DNA of 64,000 bases from Gnetum montanum (taxonomy: Eukaryota; Streptophyta; Gnetopsida; Gnetales; Gnetaceae): positions 212,331 to 276,330 of the forward strand of contig MNCI01002086.1 in assembly GCA_015680685.1 (NCBI GenBank), given 5' to 3'. The stretch's first letter is position 1; the number at the start of each line of letters is the position of its first letter. Below the pieces are notes generated by a model. That model saw only the letters and a program-made list of their open reading frames with translations, was not told the DNA's origin and ran no database searches. A program made the position numbers and the translations under genes. Below, piece after piece: positions 1 to 9,759 of the stretch.

Positions 1-429
1 TGAGAGTTTGGTAGGAACTGTGGAAAACAATGTTAGAGATCAAAATTTTGAATTAATGGTAAATGAATTGGTGGCTTAGTTTAAGAAATGTTAGCAAATC
101 CTCAATTCCCTAGTAGGGCCTAGTGAGACAATGAAGCAAATAGCTTTTTGCTACATCTATTGAAATTGAGCTTTATGATATAATTTAGAGTGCTAATGGC
201 TAGAAGCAAAAGCTTGAGGATAATGAAAAGTAGCTTAACCATTAGAGAGAGTTGATGGAAAAATACAAAGATATGGTTCAAAGCTACATTCAATTCTCCT
301 GAAAGATTTTATTTAAGCTAGATATTTATAAGTTATCCTACAATCTTAGATCCTTCCATGATAATTTAGGGCTTGAATATTATTAATGATTAATGAAATT
401 TCAAACTAAGTATGGCTTAGCAGCATATA
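1..429. other. Unassigned internal sequence of element E
   Basis: Purine-rich, moderately AT-rich sequence. A plus-strand translation gives short lysine/glutamate-rich stretches broken by many stops, which could be the remains of a coiled-coil gag or linker region, but nothing can be matched to a family. Confidence 0.3.
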
Positions 430-1653
430 TATAATTAAAAAAAATTTGAAGCCACATGGCTTGTAGGCCACATAGTAGGTCTATGAAGGGCTACACAACC
501 CCCCTAGTAAGGGCAACTCTACCCTACGTCATTGCTAGCATTGCCCTTTATTGTGTGCCACCTCATTGCCCTTTGCATGCCTCATGCTCTAGTGTGCTTG
601 GCCACCTATCGCTTCATTCTTGAGCACCTACCATAAAACTTAGGCATTGCCTTTGGTCATGCTAACTACCCCCCCCTTTTCCATCATCACGTGCATTGCT
701 AGTTGTGCTGCATTGCGTGTCCTGCAAAACACCTATTACATCATGTTGTGGGCTCTATCCCTTGTTGTGCTCATAGGCTTACCTATAGTGCATCCTTTGC
801 CCCTACTTCTATCCTCTTTTCCTACTGCCAGCTGCATCACCACTCTCCATGCTTACCGTTTGTGTTGTAGCTATTTCCTTTTGTTGTTGCACCTTTGTAG
901 ATCAAACCTAGATCTTTATATCTACATGATATGCCATCTTTTCCCTTTTTTGACTACATCACCTCTGCTATGCCTAGATTTGGTGTTACCCACTACTACC
1001 ACACCTAGATCTAGAATCACTATCAACAACCTATAGGAATACCTACACACAATAAAAAGATAAAAATAATACCTACCCTACCACAATGGAACAACATTAC
1101 CTAGCATGGCTTAGGGAAGGTATAACGTTATCCCCATTCATCCACATTTGTCAATGTGGATCCAACATGAATGCCATGATCCTATGCCATGTCTCAAGAC
1201 TCTTGCCCACCTACAAGTCTACATCACATCTATCTTTGCCTTCATTGGCACCTACACCTGCATAGGGTTGCTACCACAACAAACATAGATACTATTGTTA
1301 TCATCGTTACCACCAACATAAATGCTATGATTACCTTGTGGCTCATTATGTGTGAATAGTCTTGGGTGTTCTATTATTGCCGATGGTGGTAGTGGTGATG
1401 AGGCGCTAGAGTGGAAGTAGGAGTAGTACCTTTTCCTTCTTCTCATTCTCCATGGAGAGGGCATGGGATCTATAGCAACTTTTTTTAGAGGTCATAATTG
1501 ATGAAGGTGACAACACCAAAATTTTGGAACCCCCAGCTAGAATTTGCTCCTTCTTCATCAATTCTAAAAATTGATCCTTCTCCATCCACACTAGGGTCAC
1601 ACTTCCCATTGTAGCTCTAATGTGGATAAGACATAAAGACCATACCTCTTCAT

Positions 1654-1682
1654 CCACACTGGGGCAATGTTGCCTAGTGTGG
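1654..1682. repeat. Inverted repeat CCACACT...AGTGTGG
   Basis: Arms CCACACTGGGGCAA and TTGCCTAGTGTGG with a 2-nt centre. One arm base differs and one is missing. Related half-sites recur in the surrounding block. Confidence 0.55.
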
Positions 1683-2675
1683 TTGGGGAGCATATGACCT
1701 TACTGTTGCCTTGATGCCCACATCCTAGCTACCACTAAAACCCTCACCACTCATTTCACATCCTTCATTTGCTATGTTGCTACTGCCATCCCTTCTATGT
1801 CATCACTGCTAAATGATACCCTTAATGTGCCCACACACATGCTTCCAATTCGTTGCCTGAATAAAGAAGCTAATGCTACACTACTGTTCTTCCTCCTTCA
1901 TCCATGATGGGGACACACTGTCCAATATGGCTCCAGTGTAGATAAATCCTAAAATCCCTTGTACCCCCTCACCTACATTGGGGAAACATTACGCAATGTC
2001 ATTGGGGAGGGGTATATCCATATGTTTCGATGCTTACCCCATCTACATCATGCTTGCCTTACTCAATGAAACCCTTGCTCCTAAGCTACCACAACCTTGG
2101 GTGGAGGTATGATCCTACCAAGGCCACGCTACCCTACGTAAGGCCATCAATGCTTCTCATGGCTGCATGGATCTATGTCCCTACAATGTCTCTAGATGAA
2201 ATCCTACCCTCCATGCTATCCTTAACTTAGGACTACTGCTCTTCATCATACCTAGCCTTCAGTCACCACAAAAATCTCCACAACCACCTACATGGTAACC
2301 TCTTACCTTTGTTATAGGTGACTGTGTAGGGAAGCATGATCCTTAATAGGACAACATGGCTTGTTGCAAGGCTACGAAAGCCCTTGCAAGGCCTTGAGGG
2401 TTGTGCAATTATGCTTTCTTTCTTTCTTAGTTTTAATGGTAGGTGCTAACAAGCAAAGGCAAGGTATGGGGGGCATGCAATTGGTACTAAGTGCTGGCAT
2501 GGGCCTACCTATGACTGTCAATGCAACGGCCACCCAAACATGCAACTGCATGTTAGGGCTCTTACTTCTACATAGAATCACAATGACCACAACAATGAAT
2601 GCCAACTTCCAAATGATGTCCAAAACCACCACAGGGCACAAATAGGATAAATGACTTTGTTGCACTCCCCCCAGA

Positions 2676-2699
2676 GGGCCACACTAGCGAGTGTGGCCC
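2676..2699. repeat. Perfect 10-bp palindrome with 4-nt loop
   Basis: GGGCCACACT, loop AGCG, AGTGTGGCCC. Weaker pairing continues outward: a C-run precedes the left arm and a G-run follows the right arm, and flanking ACTTTG and CAAAGT words pair about 25 bp further out. Confidence 0.7.
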
Positions 2700-2754
2700 A
2701 GGGGGTGGGGGGTATACCCATGAAAATCAAAGTAATAACACAAATTGAAAATAA

Positions 2755-2791
2755 TACACACACACACAAAATATTTATTATTATTATTATT
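2755..2791. repeat. Microsatellites (AC)n and (ATT)n
   Basis: An AC run at 2755-2768 followed by an ATT run at 2773-2791. Confidence 0.9.
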
Positions 2792-2992
2792 GCTAATAAT
2801 ATTATATTAAATTTAATACATAGTCTACCATGTTTTATTTTATTTTTTACTCAATTTTATATTGCCTTTAACTTTATTTTACTAAATTTTACCTTGCCAT
2901 CATCACGTTACAACTAAAATTTACCTTGTTTTACCAAGTCTCACATTGTATTTTCCTTATAATGATCTTGCTAGTGAAATAGGCCCTACCAT

Positions 2993-3332
2993 GACCCACC
3001 AAGGTCTTAAATTGGCAACCCCATGGCCTTCTAAGGCCTAAAATTGGCAAAAATATAACCTATATTGACCTTGTTTTACAACATGTATTCCAATTTTCTT
3101 AATTTAGCCTAGTTTCATGGTTTTTTGACCTACTTTGACATTGTAATTATATTGATAACCCCATTTAGCTTCTACATCACTTCATTTTCATCACATTTTT
3201 CTTTATTCTCTATTATGGCCTTTATTGACCTTTTTTTTAGCCTCCGATTAGATTTAAGTGATGGGGTTTGATTGTCTTTGACCATCATTCTATACCATGT
3301 AGCCATGGCCCACTAAGGCCTAAAACTAGCAA
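2993..3332 (+). repeat. Hairpin-TTAAACTAG array of element E
   Basis: Three units of the family motif, each a 4-bp stem with a 6-nt loop directly followed by an A-rich box. Unit 1 (2993): GACC, loop CACCAA, GGTC, then TTAAATTGGCA. Unit 2 (3025): GGCC, loop TTCTAA, GGCC, then TAAAATTGGCA. Unit 3 (3307): GGCC, loop CACTAA, GGCC, then TAAAACTAGCA. The stems differ but pair perfectly. The array lies about 1.7 kb before the LTR, as in P. Confidence 0.7.
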
Positions 3333-4001
3333 AAGCATAATAATGTTTAACCATGTTTGACCTTGCATTACCTTGCATTGCCTTATAGCCTTTGTTGACA
3401 TTACTTGGATATTTATATAACCTTTGTTTCAACATTTTGTCTCTTTTATGCATTATTAACATAGTATTTTTCATTATTATTAGCATTATTTTATTGGTTT
3501 TCTCAATTTTTATCATTTTGTTACACATGTGTGACTTGATGGGCTTATGTTGTCATGTAGGAATGAACTAGGAGGATGAGGAAGCAAATTTGACTAGCCT
3601 TAAAGGCTAAATAAACCTCTCTTATGATGTTAACCAAGTTGACCTTAAATATCCAAATCTTGAGCCTTAAAACCATTGCACTATACAACCATAACATCTT
3701 GAAGTAGCCTAACCACCATTAACCTTGAAGCCAAAAACATCACAGAGGGTCCCTTAGCTAAAATCCCAACATAAATAATGATGGTGAGGAGAGAATTCAT
3801 AGAACCAAGTTCTTCACCAAAACCTAAACCTACTTAAAACCACATCAAATCCTTGCTAGCACAACATTAAATCCATCACATAACCCTAATTATGTTCAAC
3901 ACTTACATGTTTACTTGCAATGTTGTTTATCATTGCTGATAGGTTGCAAAAAATGACTAATGTTAACAACTGCGATGATCTATAATAAGTGAGCCTGCAT
4001 G
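3333..4001. other. AT-rich noncoding internal region of E
   Basis: No open frame with a recognisable product, no tandem repeat and no hairpin unit seen. It lies between the hairpin array and the pyrimidine tract. Confidence 0.5.
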
Positions 4002-4032
<31 letters not shown>

Positions 4033-4044
4033 TGTTTCACATAG
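4002..4044 (+). promoter_or_regulatory. Pyrimidine tract with 3' splice-site-like AG in E
   Basis: A (CT)n run of about 30 nt followed by CTTGTTTCACATAG. It looks like a plant 3' splice site whose pyrimidine tract has expanded as a microsatellite. Its distance to the 3' LTR (about 960 nt) matches the acceptor-like sites of P, F and G (about 890-990 nt). A chance microsatellite is the alternative. Confidence 0.4.
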
Positions 4045-4530
4045 TGAACAAGTTGCAAAACTTTGTAATTCTGATGCACATCATGCAGATTTCCCTATGC
4101 TATAACAATGGTGACATGTTGTGGCTTGGTTTGTTAGATGTATCATGTAGCCTTATGCATCATATTGTAAAAACATACTTTTTGCATGGTTTTTTGGTCC
4201 TTTTGAAGTTATTCTTATAGCATGTAGCCTGGAGTCATCGTGAAGATGCAAGTCATCATGGCAGTAAGTCACCACATGACCTCAAAATGCAAGATTCAGT
4301 GAGTTTGTCTTGTTGTGTCAAGAGTTCTTGTTTCACATCATTTCCATTACCATATCTTTGAACTAAACCCCATAGCCTAAATATAACCTTCTGCATCCTA
4401 AGTAACAATGATGACTTATGTTTGACATTCAGGCATTGTGACATTCCATTACATGCAACACATCTCAATCAATGGGAAAACCAAATCAAACTAGCCTTGG
4501 TAAAGAAACCCAATGAAGTTTTCATCTCAT

Positions 4531-4563
4531 AAAACAAAAAAAAAAAGAAAAAGAAAAAACAAA
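4531..4563 (+). repeat. A-rich tract upstream of the 3' LTR of E
   Basis: Nearly pure A with a few G and C, about 445-475 nt before the LTR. An A-rich tract in element sense occupies the equivalent place in P, F and G. Confidence 0.6.
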
Positions 4564-4988
4564 TGGGGATGAAAAATTACCAAGAATTTGGATGCCTAAC
4601 AAACACTAAGAAACAAACCAATGGCTCCAAACATCTAAAGAAAGGAGCCTAATGGCCAGAGAGAATGTGGAGAGTGGTGTTGGTTACTTAAATGTATTTT
4701 TCAAGTGAACCATACTTCAAAACATGAGGTTCCAAGTGCAGTTGCTTCACCTTCATGGCCACACTATAGCCATGATGTCAATACTTGGAAAGCATTGTTA
4801 GCCTTTGTAACCATTTTCCTATAACCTTGCTACCATTTCATCATCATAGTTGTACTCCATCATCATTAGCACTCTTTATCATGATTCGACATGACTAAAT
4901 CAAGCACAAAGAGGGAACATTGATGGTGAACTTGCGATGGTATTTTGTATTCTTTGTTGGTGCCTATCAGGTCAATCCTCTAGACATC

Positions 4989-5004
4989 AACAAAGAGAGG
5001 CCAA
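4989..5004 (+). promoter_or_regulatory. Polypurine tract of E
   Basis: AACAAAGAGAGGCCAA immediately before the LTR start TGAAATACC. The counterpart in G, in sense, is AACAAAGAGGGGCCAA before TGAAACACC. It would prime plus-strand DNA synthesis. Confidence 0.75.
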
Positions 5005-6315
5005 TGAAATACCATCAAAATTGCATGTTGTAGCCTCTGTAATTCCCATCCCATGAAACCTAAGTCTAAATTTCATTGTAAATGTGAAAATTGAAATCCA
5101 TGAGGTGCAATCTCACATACTTTATACTTTTGGACTTGAAACATGCCTCATAAGTGGTCAAAGCCTCATCCACTAAGTGAAAAAATCCATATAATGTCTA
5201 TATTTGGGCTTCAAGGGGGTGGGGGTGTGGGCAGAAGAGGAGAGAGAGAGAGAGAGGAAGGGTCGTGGAGGTGTTAAAAATGCCATTTGGGATGCCAAAA
5301 TTAGCATTTTGATGGGTTTTATGGATGGTATAACATTTTCATGGTGGAGATGCCCATTCGGGGGTATAACTCACTTACCTCCAACGTTGGGGGATACGAC
5401 CTCAACTATGCCCCAGTGTGGATGCCATTCCCCTAGCATGGATACCATCCCCCTAGCATGGATGTCATCCCCTAGCATGGGTGCTGTGCCCCCATTACTA
5501 TTTTTAGTAAATAGAATGGCTTTAAGATTATGGGGGTATAACACTTACCATACATAGTAACCTAGTTGAATTTGGATACTTGCACATAACGTGAATTTGT
5601 CAGCAATCAAGATAGGAATTTGCAACAAAATTATAGCAATAAAACCTATATAACCCAAGCCTATGCACCATGAAAGGGTTCCACTCCTTGGGAATTCAAG
5701 AGCTTTGAAAATTTATTGTAAGCACAAAGTTTTTGAAAGCAAATTTTAGCATGAAACCCATAACCTTTGTAGCCATTTTTACCCTTTTGAGATTATGTGT
5801 GGTCTTGCATCAATGCTAAGTAGCCTAGGCACTACGAATCCTAGTGTTTCTCTCCTTGGCATCCCAAAATCCATACACATCTCACCCCCTTGCACCACCA
5901 ACATTATAGATCTAGTGAAATTTGCAATAAGGTTTCACATTTTTGGGAGTTCTGGAGCATCCAGATCATGGAGCTGCGGATTCCAAGTACCCATTGAAGT
6001 GAACCCCCTTGCTACCTTGGGCACATCTTGTACACATTTCTTGAAATCATTCATTATTTTTATAATAAATTTTAAAATTTAGTTTTGGTGTGCAAGTTTA
6101 ATTTTTTTTTGTATTTCTATGCATTTATTTTCTCAGATTTGCATTGTATTTTGATATTTTCTATCCTAGGTTATATTCTCTAAGTTCCTAGGTGATCTAT
6201 TGGACTATCTAAGATACCTTGGATCCTATTTTTTTGGAGGCCCTTGGGATAAAGGGTTAAAATAGTTTCCTTGAAATTTTTGGTCTTCCAGCAACTAAAT
6301 TTTTCAGTCATTACA
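5005..6315 (+). repeat. 3' LTR of element E (about 1.3 kb)
   Basis: Starts TGAAATACCATC after the polypurine tract and ends in TTACA, like the LTR of P that ends in CTACA. A block near 6195-6260 (GATCTATTGGACTATCTAAG, then GGCCCTT) aligns with the end of the P LTR. A weak TATA-like CCTATATAACCC lies near 5645. The next base, 6316, is copia integrase, so the presumed target copy is ATCAC. The 5' partner LTR is outside the window. Confidence 0.7.
5239..5492. repeat. (GA)n run and about 4 imperfect tandem units inside the E LTR
   Basis: A GA microsatellite at about 5239-5258, then units of about 24 bp at 5411-5492 built on CCCCTAGCATGGAT. Other family LTRs carry different internal repeats at comparable places. 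Confidence 0.7.
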
Positions 6316-7130
6316 ATCACTTGTATTGAATTATCTCATCAAATATAACATCTCTTAAAACATGGAATTTATTATTCATTGAATTGTAGCACCTATATCC
6401 ATTGGTATGAGAATCATAACCAAGAAAGAGGTATTTCTTTCCTCTATATTTAAGTTTGTTAATGAATTATTTTGGGGTCTTTACATAGCAATGACACCCA
6501 AATATTCTCATATGACTCAAGTTAGGAATATTTCTGTATAGAACTTCATATGGAGATCTATCTTCATTATTATTGGTGATGATTTGATTAGAAATGTTAC
6601 AAATAGCTATGGCAATTGTACTCCAATATTGGTTAGGTAGTGAAACATGCTTTAGTAAGCACCTTGTCATGTCTTGTATTGTTCTATTCTTTCTTTCAAC
6701 TACTCCATTTGATTGTGAGCTATATCAACATGTGGTTTGATAAAAGATACCATTTTCTTTACAAACTTATCAAATTCTTTATTTATGAATTCATCTCTTT
6801 TGTCTAAATAGATAGCCTAAATTTTAACATTCATGGAGTTTTTAATTAATTTATGAAAGTTTCAAAGTATTTGATAGCTTCATCCTTTTGCTTTAGATTG
6901 TAAGTCCAAGTGTATCTTAAGTAGTCATTTACTATGACCATGAACTAATTTGTCCATCCTACTAAAATAGTGGACATTAGTCCAACAAAATCCATATGTA
7001 AAGTTTTTCCTTCTTTACAATGTCAAAGTTGTAAGGAGAATTGGTTTACTTTCCTTGTATGCAAGTTCCACATTTATCTTAAGGAATATTTGAAATTTTT
7101 ATTCTTGTAGCTTTTCCCTATTTGATTATT
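6316..7130 (-). pseudogene. copia integrase (core end and tail), broken
   Basis: Integrase inserts reverse-transcribed cDNA into host DNA. The minus strand reads, with several stops and shifts, a sequence matching the copia core (LRYTWTYNLKQKDEAIKYF-like), then HMRIFGCHCYVKTP near 6490, then a tail matching the usual copia GYR-type and RDVIFDE motifs near 6330-6430. The clean 67-codon stretch at 6467-6670 covers the SPYEVLYRNIPNLSHMRIFGC part. It stops abruptly where E begins. Confidence 0.8.
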
Positions 7131-7440
7131 TTTCAATTTTGTAATAGGAGGTGTGATCAACCCTTCCATTCAAAAGTATAGACTTGCTAAAATCCTCATT
7201 ATCCCTTTTTCTAACTTCATCTTTGTTTCAAACTTAAGTGGCTTCTATTGTGAGGACATGCTTTTTTTGAGTAATATGATTACTTATGATGTCTCCTTTT
7301 TCATTAAGATAGTCACATTTAAGGTAATATATTCTATTATTCAAGGCTTTGATTTTTATGATTTCTTTACCATTAGCTTTGTTGATAATGTAGAAATTTC
7401 TCTTGAAACTGATACTATTTGCTTCATTAGAGAATTTTCT
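7131..7440 (-). pseudogene. copia gag-pre-integrase segment, frameshifted
   Basis: The minus strand gives NKANGKEIIKIKALNNRIYYLK and then a CGTCIQGKQ-like zinc motif, typical of the gag-pre-integrase domain that precedes the copia integrase. It is in a different frame from the protease just upstream, so at least one frameshift separates them. Confidence 0.7.
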
Positions 7441-7675
7441 AATAGAGACGAGTGTTGGAAATATTACGAATATAATACACATTAGAAATGGTGACTCTTT
7501 TTCCATTGTTTAATTTAACTATATAATCTCCTATTTCTTCTATGACTAAGTATTTTCCATCTCCAATTTTGATGTTGCTAAGATTGTTGTTTACTTTGTA
7601 ATTTAGAACATAATTTTTGTAGGATGTCATGTGATTGGAGCACCCACTATCTACAATCCAAGAATATAACTTCAT
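7439..7675 (-). pseudogene. copia aspartic protease
   Basis: A 78-codon open stretch with WIVDSGCSNHMT near its start, the copia form of the catalytic D-S/T-G motif, followed by the usual GDGKYLVIEEIGD and NVYYIRNIS segments. This protease cuts the gag-pol precursor. The frame is open here but gag upstream and integrase downstream are broken. Confidence 0.85.
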
Positions 7676-7821
7676 TTCTCTAATTAAAGGCTACATAATT
7701 TCCTATCTCTTCATGAGTATCATTTTGAGATGATTAGGGAGTGTCTCATTCTATTTGTGAAATTTTTCCATGTATGATATTTTCTTTTGTAGAAGTTACA
7801 ATATGGTAGTAATTCTTGATC

Positions 7822-8420
7822 CTATCTTTGTCTTCTAAAATGATTCCATATACTTATTTTTCTAGTTGAACCTCTTCCTCTTTCTCTTTTAATTATACCA
7901 CTATTTTCTTTTGAGTTTGTTTCTTGATCTCTATTTTGATAACTGAATCTTCCTCTCCCTTTGAATCTTTGTTGCCTACCTCTTCCTCTTTGGTTAGTTA
8001 TATAGGCTTGATCATCTTCACGATATTGTTTGTTATTCTTTATAATTTGTAGAGTTTTGACTTGAGTAACTAATTCATTGATGCTAAGCATGTTGAAGTT
8101 CTTTGAAAGAGTAATTTTTTTCATCATGTTTTCAAATGTTGGATCTATGTAGAAAGCTTGAATAACTTTCTAAACTTTTTTCCTGTTGGTATATCCACAT
8201 TCATATTCATCTACTTTTCATAAGATGTCATATAGTTTAATAAAGAAGTCTTCAATACTTTCATTTCTTCCAATTTCCAAAATATCAAATTGTTGTTTGT
8301 AAATTAGTTATTGCAGTTGTTCATTTTTCAAGCTTTCCTTATATTATAAATGGAGATTATTCCATACTTTTTTGACAATAGTATGGATATTGTATCTACT
8401 AGAAATAACTTATGAGACAC
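7822..8420 (-). pseudogene. copia gag (C-terminal two thirds), broken
   Basis: The minus strand reads VKKVWNNL, then FDILEIGRNESIEDFF, then a basic Gln/Arg/Gly-rich tail (RGRGRQQRFKGRGRF), with stops between. This is the copia gag pattern, where the basic tail normally lies near a zinc knuckle. The N-terminal part would lie beyond 8633, where element A has inserted; I could not find it at the far side (32613 onward). Confidence 0.7.
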
Positions 8421-8628
8421 TAGCCAATAGCATCATGAGAGCCAAATTATTCTTCTTCTTCTTTGTTTTATATTCTTTGATTTGTAATTCAGCAAAATCT
8501 TCAAAATCATGAATGAATTCAAAGCATAGGTGGCATCATCTACTTTATTAATACATCCCATAAAATTTTTCTGAGCCTCAACTATAGCTAGTCAAGTGGC
8601 TAATCTAGGACAAAAACCATGCAATATC

Positions 8629-8633
8629 AATGC
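8629..8633. repeat. Target site duplication of element A, left copy (AATGC)
   Basis: AATGC directly abuts the left LTR end TGATGAG. The same five bases follow the right LTR end at 32608. Confidence 0.8.
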
Positions 8634-9527
8634 TGATGAGTGGTGAGTATATCCTATGCCCAACCATACAAATTACAAGTGTTTACACACAATTCGATTG
8701 AATTCTGCAGATCTTGAGTTCCTAAGTATGCTAGTTCTAAGAAGTGAAATATAATCATGATGATCATTGTCTTCCCAACTATACCTATGAAGCTTAGTTG
8801 TATATTTAAGTGTAATTGGGGCACATGATTTTTATTATTTTATATTTTATTTATCTATGATTGATAAAAAATTGAAGCTCAATTTATTAACCAATTTAAC
8901 TAATTTGATTACTAATTAATGACTAAGTATCCTAACATAAGCATTTGATCCTACTTTTCATTCACATCCTAAATGCATACAACATTTTAGGCCACCAAGT
9001 GTTAAGTGCTTTTGGGATTACCAAGCACTACATGTTATGCGTGAAGCGATCATACTTATGTGTTTAATCTGTTTAGCTTAATTAGCTAATTAACTAAAGT
9101 CTCACTTATCTTAATTAATTGTGTAATTAATGAAAATGATAAATGCAAAAATAAGTCATTAATTTATTCCAAGTGCTGTAACGTTCGATCAAACAGCTCA
9201 TTTTATTGTCATTCACACTAGTGTGCTTAGGTACATCAATGCTCAAATAAAGATTCATACACTTTCTGACTCTTGTTACGAGCAATTAGAAAACTATTCT
9301 AACTTTTAAATGACAAGAATATAAGAGCTCTACTACAAATTTGATAAGACATTCCTTAAACATAATGGATGAGAACATATTTATAGACATTATTGGGGAG
9401 TTACATTGATGGGGCTTCATAAATGTAGCAAACACTATGTTGACATGGCCCTGCCAAAGGGGCAATACCATGTTGATGGGGTTGTGTCAATGGACATCCA
9501 TTGATGTGACACTTTGAAGCTTCATCA
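8634..9527 (-). repeat. 3' LTR of element A (894 bp)
   Basis: Plus-strand ends TGATGAGTGG and GCTTCATCA. It aligns along its length with the LTRs at 30884, 31727, 43290 and 53586, sharing the block TTTTTATTATTTTATATTTTA near 8830. The sequence after 9527 matches B after 44201, which fixes the LTR border. Confidence 0.88.
9378..9386 (-). promoter_or_regulatory. LTR TATA box (CTATAAATA on the minus strand)
   Basis: TATTTATAG on the plus strand, 141 nt inside the LTR from its 5' end. The same word lies 126-138 nt from the LTR start in the 5' LTR of A (32473) and both LTRs of B (44055 and 54349), and persists in the truncated LTR (31630). It is preceded in element sense by CATCGATGGGGC-type repeats. 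Confidence 0.75.
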
Positions 9528-9759
9528 TACCTCCACAACTAAATGAAAATTCATCCTTGAGTTACCTTTACAAAATTTGGAAGGTATGAGATTATTGACT
9601 AATGTTTAACACAACAAACTAACATAATAAAACTAACAACAAAATTAAGTGCCTGAGTCTACGGATTGACATCATTACAAAATTTGTGGTATTCATGACA
9701 TAAAATTAAATACCATGAAATGACTACTCAAACTAGACAACACATCCTCTAATAGCATG

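Larger units (their letters stand above)
430..2740. other. C-rich block with scattered palindromes, no gene recognised
   Basis: A pyrimidine-rich block unlike the AT-rich sequence that follows it. Short open frames on both strands show no known domain. It contains repeated words of the type CATCCACACTGGGG near 1585 and 1652, related forms near 1905 and 1970, and strong inverted repeats at 1654-1682 and 2676-2699. The word at 1652-1665 is the reverse complement of CCCCAGTGTGGATG in the LTR of E at 5411, so the block may be a fragment of a related LTR in the opposite orientation. Confidence 0.35.
1..6315 (+). mobile_element. Element E: 3' part of a Tat-like Ty3/gypsy LTR retrotransposon
   Basis: A plus-strand element whose 5' half lies left of the window. 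It is assigned to the E/P/F/G family because the polypurine tract and LTR start near 4990-5010 match those of P and G almost base for base, its LTR ends in TTACA, and the region before the LTR holds the same ordered landmarks: hairpin-TTAAACTAG units (2993-3332), a pyrimidine tract ending in AG (4044), an A-rich tract (4531) and the polypurine tract. It is inserted in a copia integrase, which resumes at 6316. No gag or pol domain could be recognised in 1-2990, so its coding part is either missing, decayed or outside the window. Confidence 0.75.
6316..8633 (-). mobile_element. Ty1/copia retrotransposon relic, interrupted on both sides
   Basis: Reading the minus strand from 8.5 kb downwards gives the copia order gag, protease, gag-pre-integrase, integrase. 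Element E cuts it at 6315 and element A cuts it at 8634. No RT is present because the 3' half lies beyond E. Many in-frame stops show it is dead. Confidence 0.85.

Noticed and set aside
647-1036. A 129-codon plus-strand frame in the C-rich block
   Set aside because: Leu/Pro/Ser-rich composition reflects base composition; no domain, no conserved copy.
7153-7485. A 110-codon plus-strand frame
   Set aside because: Antisense of the copia gag-pre-integrase segment.
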